Assembly (NCBI GenBank): GCA_012270485.1
Contig: JAAXIF010000028.1
Span: 1 to 64,000 of the forward strand
Source: Sphingobacteriales bacterium
Lineage (GTDB): Bacteria > Bacteroidota > Bacteroidia > Chitinophagales > Chitinophagaceae
Direction: 5' to 3'
Length of the DNA: 64,000 bases
Shown here: positions 58,119-64,000 of the stretch, piece by piece
Numbering within the stretch: the stretch's first letter is position 1
Layout of the letters: every line of letters begins with the position of its first letter
Notes under the pieces: model-generated
The model's database searches: none
Told to the model about the DNA's origin: nothing
Seen by the model: only the letters and a program-made list of their open reading frames with translations
Program-made: the position numbers and the translations under genes

Positions 58119-58309
58119 GTAACTAGTTCCTCCGCTATCTCATCAAACAACTGGTAGTAGTAATCAACGGTCTCGTTGACAGGGTTTAACGCCATGAACG
58201 TATCAGCGTCCACGAAGTTCCAGTTGATGTCCCCATTAGGGAAACGGTTTTGAGGATTGGAGATCGCGGTCTCCATGTGGGATTTGATTACTCTCTTTAG
58301 GTCTTGCAT
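58115..58309 (-). CDS. Hypothetical early protein
   Basis: 64 residues: DLKRVIKSHMETAISNPQNRFPNGDINWNFVDADTFMALNPVNETVDYYYQLFDEIAEEL. Helical. I recall a 'GDINWxFVxAD' element in similar small phage proteins. First gene after an early promoter, leader with GAGAGAG. Confidence 0.55.
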   Translation of the reverse strand: MQDLKRVIKSHMETAISNPQNRFPNGDINWNFVDADTFMALNPVNETVDYYYQLFDEIAEELVT

Positions 58310-58338
58310 AACAATATCTCTCTCATTAGTAAGTTGAC

Positions 58339-58367
58339 ATTATAGTACATCAGACAGGAAATGTCAA
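58339..58367 (-). promoter_or_regulatory. Consensus sigma-70 early promoter
   Basis: TTGACA, 17 bases, TATAAT on the minus strand, preceded by AATAACGC. It is followed by a leader with AATGAGAGAG. Confidence 0.85.
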
Positions 58368-58370
58368 GCG

Positions 58371-58517
58371 TTATTTCGCTACCCACTTGGAATCAATCCA
58401 AGCAGTGTAGGTTTGATTAATCTCTGCACGATACTCAAGGGCATCAACGATACGTTTGAACTTCTTGTCAGAGACTAACTCATTGGTCTCCATTGAACGA
58501 ATCATATAAACATACAT
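58371..58517 (-). CDS. Small early protein (48 aa)
   Basis: Begins MYVYMIRSMETNELVSDKKF, then RIVDALEYRAEINQTYTAWIDSKWVAK. No family recognised. Its end overlaps the start of the next promoter region. Leader has GAGAGAG. Confidence 0.5.
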   Translation of the reverse strand: MYVYMIRSMETNELVSDKKFKRIVDALEYRAEINQTYTAWIDSKWVAK

Positions 58518-58549
58518 AACTTTTTCTCTCTCATTTTGAATACAAGTGT

Positions 58550-58578
58550 ATTATGACAGATCAAGCAATAAATGTCAA
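58550..58578 (-). promoter_or_regulatory. Sigma-70 early promoter with downstream palindrome
   Basis: TTGACA, 17 bases, CATAAT on the minus strand. The -10 is followed by AATAC-aagt-GTATT (58539-58552), the looser version of the shared palindrome. Confidence 0.8.
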
Positions 58579-58580
58579 GT

Positions 58581-59036
58581 CTAGGGAAACAAAGAACGTG
58601 ACCAATTTTTCGATTCTGGTTCTAAGTCTTTGGGTAGGTGTTTACCGTGGATCTTACACCCGATAAACGCATTGTAGTAATCATCACGTAATAGTACATC
58701 ATGATCAAATTGATATTTCGCTTCAAAATAAGAACATTCACCCTTGGTTCGACACAATCTCAGGATCTCTCTCTTAAATGATGCTTCTCCTCTCTCTATG
58801 AGTAATTTGACTTCTGCGGACGATCCGTAGTAGTCTCTCCAGTCAGACTGGACTTTGGTTCTCTGTCTCCGTTTTCTTGTTTTGGTAACAGGCAGAACCT
58901 TTGGTTTCCAGAAGAACTTCTTACCGATATATTTCATACCTGTCGATTCTTCGGTCAACAGATACACGAATCCTTGATAGTCTTCAAGGAAACTTTCTTC
59001 GGGTACGAATTCTTCGTTTTGATAATACCAAGTCAT
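58581..59036 (-). CDS. GIY-YIG-like endonuclease
   Basis: 151 residues. YQGFVYLLTEESTGMKYIGKKFFW resembles a GIY-YIG start, then SDWRDYYGSSAEVKLLIERG..FKREILRLCRTKGECSYFEAKYQFDHDVL with the RExxxxxxxx...E of such nucleases. It sits beside nrdB, the place where homing or repair endonucleases are often found. Confidence is limited because the first motif is not perfect. Confidence 0.6.
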   Translation of the reverse strand: MTWYYQNEEFVPEESFLEDYQGFVYLLTEESTGMKYIGKKFFWKPKVLPVTKTRKRRQRTKVQSDWRDYYGSSAEVKLLIERGEASFKREILRLCRTKGECSYFEAKYQFDHDVLLRDDYYNAFIGCKIHGKHLPKDLEPESKNWSRSLFP

Positions 59037-59044
59037 GGTACTAT

Positions 59045-59182
59045 CTAGTCTTCTTCTATCTCTACCTTAGTAGATTCACATTCAGTCCCACACATGGGAC
59101 AAAAAGACGGAACCTCTTCGGTTACCGTCTCTTCTCTCACAATAGTAATGCAATCACAAACACCGCATACTAGTTCCCACAT
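59045..59182 (-). CDS. Small zinc-ribbon protein (45 aa)
   Basis: Begins MWELVCGVCDCITIV, then EVPSFCPMCGTECESTKV: CxxC...CxxC zinc knuckle. TAATG overlap with nrdB. Possible partner of the reductase or nuclease; function unknown. Confidence 0.55.
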   Translation of the reverse strand: MWELVCGVCDCITIVREETVTEEVPSFCPMCGTECESTKVEIEED

Positions 59183-60156
59183 TAAGCGACCTCAGTTTCA
59201 AACAAAGTGTCCCAACCCCAGTCACCTTCCATTCCGTTAACAGAATATTCGGTCACACGTTTCTCAAAGAAGTTGTCATGAGATGCACCGTTCAAAACCC
59301 AGTCTAACCAAGGTAGTGGATTATCTTTCGCATTGAACTTTGGTTTCATACCAAGTTGAAGTAACCTACGATCCGCAATGTGACGGATATATTGTTTTAC
59401 TTCTGGTTCAGTCAATCCTTGTACGTCATTGTTTTTGAATGCGAGTTTGATAAACTTGTCTTCTAGTGAAACTGCGTTCTTCGCCATCTGATAGATCTTA
59501 GACTTCAACTCATCGTTCACTACACGTGGATGTTCTTCACAGAACTCACGGAACAGTTTAGAGTTACCTTGTACGTGTAGAGTCTCGTCACGGATAGACC
59601 ACTCAACGATCGTACCCATACCTTTCATCTTACCGAATCGTTGGAAGTTCAACAACATCACAAATGATGCAAACACTGACATACCTTCGTTGAACACTGA
59701 CTGTGCAAGTGCAAGTGCGAGTCCAGTATGTGAGTTGATGTTACCGTCCTTCATGAAGTCGATCTTATCTGACATCTCTTTGTACTCAAGAAACTTGTGA
59801 AAGTCTTCGTCTGGTAAACCAAGAGTGTCATTCAATAGTGCGTATGCACGTTGGTGTACACCTTCGCGGTTTGCGAATGATGATAACATGTTACGAACCT
59901 CATTGTTCTTGAACTTAGGGATCAGTAACTCGTGATAGTTTTCACCCACCTGTACGTCCGACTGAGTAAACAATCTCAATACGTGAGTGATAAACTCTTT
60001 TTCAGAATCAGTCAGTTTAGTTCTCCAGTCCTGTACGTCCTCAGAGAGTTCTGCCTCATCTTCGATCCAATGGATCTCTTCGTGTTTTTTAGTTAGTTCG
60101 ACCGCCCAAGGATATTGGAACGGTTTGTATGTTTTTGAAAAATCTAATAATGCCAT
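59182..60156 (-). CDS. nrdB: Ribonucleotide reductase small subunit NrdB
   Basis: 324 residues. Diiron ligands and radical site all present: D67, E98, H101, E157, E191, H194 and the tyrosyl radical Y105 (NREGVHQRAYALL). Iron site segments FTQSDVQV, QSVFNEGMSVF and WSIRDETLHVQG match class Ia NrdB. Makes dNTPs with NrdA. The SGNH hydrolase gene separates it from nrdA. Confidence 0.95.
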   Translation of the reverse strand: MALLDFSKTYKPFQYPWAVELTKKHEEIHWIEDEAELSEDVQDWRTKLTDSEKEFITHVLRLFTQSDVQVGENYHELLIPKFKNNEVRNMLSSFANREGVHQRAYALLNDTLGLPDEDFHKFLEYKEMSDKIDFMKDGNINSHTGLALALAQSVFNEGMSVFASFVMLLNFQRFGKMKGMGTIVEWSIRDETLHVQGNSKLFREFCEEHPRVVNDELKSKIYQMAKNAVSLEDKFIKLAFKNNDVQGLTEPEVKQYIRHIADRRLLQLGMKPKFNAKDNPLPWLDWVLNGASHDNFFEKRVTEYSVNGMEGDWGWDTLFETEVA

Positions 60157-60900
60157 TTATTCCTCTACTATTTTCTTGATGTACGGCGATAATGTTTCAG
60201 CAATGAGACGATGACCTTCCTCGTTGGGATGATAATCCTCTCTAACAAAACGCTTATTCCTGTGTTGTATCAACAGTTGTCTCCACAAGTATATGTCAGG
60301 TTTAGGTATATCCTTTAACCACCATTCTTGTATAATGTCAGATAACGTATTCCAGTTGTTCTGTGGTTCAATCCAATTGGGATCATCCTTTGGATAATAT
60401 CTATTGAACTCCACACCATTAAGTTTATCCATCTGACCTTGGTGACATACTGAGTTTGTCATAAGATACGGTATGTTCTTTTCTTTACAGAGATTCTTGA
60501 CCGTGTGGTACGCACCCATACTTTGCAACTTTGTAAAGTGGGGATCGTGTATTGTATCACTTTTGTCAACGAACCCAAATCGTTCGACTGCCAACTGATA
60601 CTCGTAACCAAAGAACCTATGTTTTTTCTCAGAGTTTCTGTAGGTAGCACGATCCATAGCACTCCAACAAATCAAGAACGCATCATTAGATGTATCTTGT
60701 TTCTCTACCCAGTCTACAAAGTCACTCATTATTGCAAAATTAGAATGACCATGCCGACCTCGATTCACTACTTCACATCCTAACATCTCTGATAAGATTA
60801 TTGGAAAGGGACGTGGATCTACTAAACCCTCTAGTTCACCTTTCTTTTTTAAATACCATCCGTGGGGAAAACTATCCCCAAAAACTACTAACCTTCGCAC
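60157..60900 (-). CDS. SGNH/GDSL-type hydrolase
   Basis: 247 residues, GTG start with GAGGAG 8 bases upstream, inside the nrdA 3' end. GDSFPHGW is block I (nucleophile Ser), GRHGHSN block II, VREDYHPNEEGH block V with catalytic Asp and His. Likely an esterase or deacetylase of a sugar or lipid. Unusual place between the two ribonucleotide reductase genes. Confidence 0.8.
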   Translation of the reverse strand: MRRLVVFGDSFPHGWYLKKKGELEGLVDPRPFPIILSEMLGCEVVNRGRHGHSNFAIMSDFVDWVEKQDTSNDAFLICWSAMDRATYRNSEKKHRFFGYEYQLAVERFGFVDKSDTIHDPHFTKLQSMGAYHTVKNLCKEKNIPYLMTNSVCHQGQMDKLNGVEFNRYYPKDDPNWIEPQNNWNTLSDIIQEWWLKDIPKPDIYLWRQLLIQHRNKRFVREDYHPNEEGHRLIAETLSPYIKKIVEE

Positions 60901-62876
60901 GCCCTACACTCCTCGCCATCTTCCGTATCTATAACAGTCTTGTTAAAGAAAGCGATGAGTTCTTCGTATCCACCGACATACTTACCTTCAATGTATATTT
61001 GCGGAACAGTCTTGACCTTACGACCAGTGACTTCGGCTGCGGTTTTACCAATGTCTGCAAGATCAATATAATCATATGCAACACCGCGTAGTTTCAGTTC
61101 GTCCTTTGCGAGTTGACAGAACGGACAGTTCTTTTTACCGTAGACAATAGTACGTGTGTCTTCTGCAAGTGCAACACGTTCTACTTTCTCCGATACTGTT
61201 TCTGCACGAGACTTCGCTTCGGTTCTCAAGTAGTATAAACCTTTGAGACCTTTTGCCCATGCACTATAGTGTACCCTACTTACATATGACTTCTCTGCAC
61301 CAGCAGGGAAGAATAGGTTTACACTTTGACCTTGACAGATAAACTCTTGACGTTCGGATGCATGTTGCACCACCCACATCTGATCTAGTTCGTCTGCGGT
61401 CTTGAATATCGCCTTCTCACCTTCGGTCAGGAATGGTAGATGTTGTACCGATCCTTTATTGGTGATAATCGATGTCCAGTTTGATTCGTTGTCTTCTCCT
61501 TTCTCTTGAAGAAGTGCCTTCAGGTATTTATTCTTTACAAGAAATGAACCCGCTCTTGTTCTGTGAGTATATGCGTTTGCCTTCAACGGTTCAATAGATG
61601 GACTCGTTGATAGGATTACGCCAGATGAGGCATTAGGAGCAATCGCAAGTAGATGGGAGTTACGTCTTCCAGTTCCCTCTCCATCGGGATACTCTCCACG
61701 TTCCTTTGCGAGTAGTTCAGTTTCTTCGACCGCATCTGATTTGATCTTGTCGAATACGACTCGATTAATCTCTCGTGCAGCTTCAGACTCCCATGCGACA
61801 CCATGTTTCTGTAACAAGGAATGGAAACCCATTGCTCCAAGACCGATTGATCTTTCTCGTTCGGCAGAATACTTCGCTCGTGTAATCGTGTCTGGTGCAT
61901 TGTCAATGAAGTACTCAAGGACATTGTCAAGCATACGAACGAGATCTTGAATAATAGTGGTGTCTTTCCACTCATCATAATACTCCAAGTTCAGTGATGA
62001 CAGACAACAGACCGCAGTCCTGTCTGCACTTGTAGGTAGATGGATCTCATTACAGAGATTACTACCGTGAATCTTCAGTCCCAGATCCTTCAGGTTTTCT
62101 GGTAGGTGTTTGTTTGCAGTATCAATGAAGTTCAGATACGGTTCACCTGTACGGAATCTTGTTTCGAGAATACGTTCCCAGAGTTTACGTGCATCTACGG
62201 TATCTTTTACTTCTCCGTCTTTTGGATCACGTAGTTCAAACATCTCACCGTTCTCTACCGCTTTCATGAACTCATCACTTATATTCAATGCGTTGTGTAG
62301 GTTCAATGCTTTACGTTGAACGTCACCTGTAGGGATACGTAAGTTTAGAAACTCAATAATGTCTGGATGACTCACATCCATATAAGCTGCATACGATCCT
62401 TTACGTGTCTTACCTTGACGGTAAGCAATCATGTCCGCATCTACAGTATGTAGAAAGGGAATAGGGCCTGGCGCAATATCTGACACGGTTCGCACGTCCG
62501 ACCAATGACCTCCGACACCACCACCATATACACTAAGCCAACGCAACTCGCTACTATGCCCAATAAGACCTTCCAGAGTATCAGGGACATAAGTGAGGAA
62601 ACACGAGATAGGCATTCCCTTACCTTTACCATGACCGTTGGGTGCATTCGATAGAACAGGTGATGCAAACATAAACCACTTATTCGAGACATAATCATAA
62701 AGTCTCTGTGCGAGTTCATAGTCTGTTTCTCCCTTGTATGTTGCCCATGCAGTCGCAGCTCGAGCATATCCTTGTTGAGGTGAATCTTCATTCTCATTCA
62801 AATAAAAATCTTTCAACATACCTACTGCGTATTCAGCGAGTAGGTTATCCATAGATTTATCAATTTTTACTTTCAT
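60888..62876 (-). CDS. nrdA: Ribonucleotide reductase large subunit NrdA fused to glutaredoxin
   Basis: 662 residues. NrdA core: C92 in PISCFLTYVP, N273-C275-E277 in SNLCNEI, C290/C291 in VCCLSSLNL, then IAPNASSGVI. No ATP cone at the N-terminus. Residues ~571-650 form a glutaredoxin (KKNCPFCQLAKDE with C584/C587; VKTVPQIYIEGKYVGGYEEL with cis-Pro and GG), and the protein ends in the NrdA-type tail EECRACEG (C657, C660). The glutaredoxin sits between core and tail, so the reducing partner is built in. Confidence 0.9.
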   Translation of the reverse strand: MKVKIDKSMDNLLAEYAVGMLKDFYLNENEDSPQQGYARAATAWATYKGETDYELAQRLYDYVSNKWFMFASPVLSNAPNGHGKGKGMPISCFLTYVPDTLEGLIGHSSELRWLSVYGGGVGGHWSDVRTVSDIAPGPIPFLHTVDADMIAYRQGKTRKGSYAAYMDVSHPDIIEFLNLRIPTGDVQRKALNLHNALNISDEFMKAVENGEMFELRDPKDGEVKDTVDARKLWERILETRFRTGEPYLNFIDTANKHLPENLKDLGLKIHGSNLCNEIHLPTSADRTAVCCLSSLNLEYYDEWKDTTIIQDLVRMLDNVLEYFIDNAPDTITRAKYSAERERSIGLGAMGFHSLLQKHGVAWESEAAREINRVVFDKIKSDAVEETELLAKERGEYPDGEGTGRRNSHLLAIAPNASSGVILSTSPSIEPLKANAYTHRTRAGSFLVKNKYLKALLQEKGEDNESNWTSIITNKGSVQHLPFLTEGEKAIFKTADELDQMWVVQHASERQEFICQGQSVNLFFPAGAEKSYVSRVHYSAWAKGLKGLYYLRTEAKSRAETVSEKVERVALAEDTRTIVYGKKNCPFCQLAKDELKLRGVAYDYIDLADIGKTAAEVTGRKVKTVPQIYIEGKYVGGYEELIAFFNKTVIDTEDGEECRACEG

Positions 62877-62887
62877 TTTTTTATCCG

Positions 62888-63250
62888 TTATATTCTATTG
62901 CCGTAGTCGAAGATAGGTGCAGACTCATCAAAGTCATGTACCTCGACTAGGAGTTGTTTTCCTGTTTCTTGGAACTCGCGTAGAACTTTTAACATGTAGT
63001 CCATCTGTTCCTTTTCATCAAAAATACCTTCCCACAACATGTGGTTCCTCAAAGACTCGTTGTAGTTCTCTACAATAAACCTATGGGGGTGAAGGTATTT
63101 ATCGTTACAACCATCAACAGGAATGTAGAATAACCGACTGGTTTTTCCCGCTTGGTCGTGTTTATCTTGGATCGCATGAATCCAAGACGTATCTTCGCCT
63201 TCTGTTATAAAGAAGACGGAGTCGCCGTAGTCTATGAAATCTTCTTTCAA
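62888..63250 (-). CDS. Hypothetical protein with TTG start, upstream of nrdA
   Basis: 120 residues: KEDFIDYGDSVFFITEGEDTSWIHAIQDKHDQAGKTSRLFYIPVDG..., ending DESAPIFDYGNRI. TTG preceded by AAAGGAA at ~6 bases; no ATG in the early frame. Acidic, mixed alpha/beta, no family recognised. First gene of the nrd unit after an early promoter. Confidence 0.5.
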   Translation of the reverse strand: MKEDFIDYGDSVFFITEGEDTSWIHAIQDKHDQAGKTSRLFYIPVDGCNDKYLHPHRFIVENYNESLRNHMLWEGIFDEKEQMDYMLKVLREFQETGKQLLVEVHDFDESAPIFDYGNRI

Positions 63251-63280
63251 TGTTATTCCTTTCTGTTTTAGTTGATGGGT

Positions 63281-63309
63281 ATTATATCACTTTGAACGTG
63301 ACTTGTCAA
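63281..63309 (-). promoter_or_regulatory. Consensus sigma-70 early promoter of the nrd unit
   Basis: TTGACA, 17 bases, TATAAT on the minus strand, 31 bases before the TTG-initiated 120-residue gene. It overlaps the end of the holin-like gene. Confidence 0.85.
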
Positions 63310-63748
63310 TAGCCCTACTACCAAACCAGAAAGAAATTATAGCTGCGAAGATCGCCTTAGTGTCATCATCCCACAATACGTTGAGTGCTTCAGTCAACTC
63401 AACACCTTTCTCCAGTGCATCCATTAGAAGAGAGACTTCTATAGCTGCGAATAGACCGAAGAAACAATAGGTGATGATTGGACGTACTGATCGTTGTAGA
63501 CCAGATACGAATCCTGTAGAATTTGCGATTGCGATATCATGATTGATCAATCGTTGATGTTCGTTGTCAGATGCTTGTTGTTCATACATCTTAACATCTT
63601 GGTCGAAACCCATCTTGCGGAGTTCCGCCATATGAGTCATCTTCTCAAGTTGAAATTTGTTATCTGCTTTTGTCTTGAAGTGATCTGTGATCGCTGGAAC
63701 AACCGATCCTCCAAAACCTAAAAGACTTCCTAATAGTCCACTTACCAT
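63287..63748 (-). CDS. 3TM holin-like protein
   Basis: 153 residues. N-terminal LLGSLLGFGGSVVPAITDHF, a coiled-coil middle (KFQLEKMTHMAELRKMGFDQDV), then SVRPIITYCFFGLFAAIEVSLL and WDDDTKAIFAAIISFWFGSRAI. This is the layout of the Holin_3TMs family. It would let the M15 peptidase reach the wall at lysis. Confidence 0.75.
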   Translation of the reverse strand: MVSGLLGSLLGFGGSVVPAITDHFKTKADNKFQLEKMTHMAELRKMGFDQDVKMYEQQASDNEHQRLINHDIAIANSTGFVSGLQRSVRPIITYCFFGLFAAIEVSLLMDALEKGVELTEALNVLWDDDTKAIFAAIISFWFGSRAIDKSRSK

Positions 63749-63756
63749 TTTTTACC

Positions 63757-63921
63757 TCACTTTTTAGTTATTCGTTTTAATACCTTCTCGATGTCTTTGC
63801 GTTTGGTTTTGCGGTCGTACTTCTTACGCATCACCACTGTAGAAGAATCGTCACCAGCGCCTGCAACCGAAGTTGTATTTGTTCCACCGAGATCTTCTAA
63901 AAATTTCTTAAAGTTCACCAT
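63757..63921 (-). CDS. Small basic protein (54 aa)
   Basis: VNFKKFLEDLGGTNTTSVAGAGDDSSTVVMRKKYDRKTKRKDIEKVLKRITKK: acidic/flexible first half, strongly basic C-terminus. GGGGATAT lies before the ATG. Upstream of the holin-like gene and probably co-transcribed. Function unknown. Confidence 0.5.
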   Translation of the reverse strand: MVNFKKFLEDLGGTNTTSVAGAGDDSSTVVMRKKYDRKTKRKDIEKVLKRITKK

Positions 63922-63924
63922 TAC

Positions 63925-64000
63925 TTATATCCCCTTCTTCTTTAACAGAGCAGAGTTCACTAGAACTTCTTGCAAGTTCTTATTTTGATCGTACCACTTC
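63925..64000 (-). CDS. 3' end of a gene entering from the right edge
   Basis: Only the last 24 residues are visible: ..KWYDQNKNLQEVLVNSALLKKKGI. The frame is open at the window edge. Too little to identify. Confidence 0.5.
   Translation of the reverse strand, partial: KWYDQNKNLQEVLVNSALLKKKGI

Overview
The window reads as the structural-plus-early part of a T4-like (straight-tailed, contractile) bacteriophage genome, most likely marine. Evidence: the T4 baseplate set (gp6, gp25, gp53, gp48/54-like cap, gp27-like hub, split gp5, gp26), head-completion nuclease gp4, ssDNA-binding gp32, late co-activator gp33, exact T4-type late promoter boxes (TATAAATA), PhoH, class Ia ribonucleotide reductase, GroES-like chaperonin, and many small conserved proteins of the kind seen in marine T4-like phages. 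No photosystem gene is present. Near-perfect sigma-70 promoters (TTGACA-17-TATAAT) upstream of the early genes point to a bacterial host with ordinary sigma-70; I cannot name the host.

Layout. 1-21638, minus strand: virion operon(s) of fibre-like and baseplate proteins, read from a late promoter at 21679. 21695-26577, plus strand: gp4, a conserved virion-type protein, a tail-tube-fold protein, the gp26-like protein with a -1 slippery site (24238) opening into a gp51-like extension, then a tape-measure-like protein. 26589: hairpin terminator between converging units. 26642-33079, minus: gp32, gp33 and small early genes. 33197-34378, plus: two late genes. 34375-35411, minus: P-loop protein and a small membrane protein. 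35416-42696, minus: a sugar/nucleotide-sugar cluster containing a RuBisCO-like protein, cupin, nucleotidyltransferases, glycosyltransferase-like proteins, GroES and a nuclease. 42732-50646: methyltransferases, tRNA-Arg, glycosyltransferases, radical SAM enzyme, carbamoyltransferase, HAD phosphatase. 50606-59036: peptidase M15, PhoH, SleB-type hydrolase and many small early genes. 59045-62876: nrdB, SGNH hydrolase, and nrdA fused to glutaredoxin. 62888-64000: a 3TM holin-like gene and small genes.

How it fits together: host sigma-70 reads about a dozen short early units, each announced by the same promoter style and often a GAGAGAG leader. These supply nucleotide metabolism, replication support and a large glycan/small-molecule tailoring set. 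Late transcription (gp33 and a sigma-like factor not in this window) uses TATAAATA boxes for virion genes. At four sites the box lies exactly 5 nt before an ATG, which predicts leaderless late mRNAs. The most unusual elements are the RuBisCO-like protein, the gp26/gp51 frameshift signal, the three-way split of the gp5 spike/hub, and the NrdA-glutaredoxin fusion.

Limits: all assignments come from reading the sequence and remembered family features; no database search was run.
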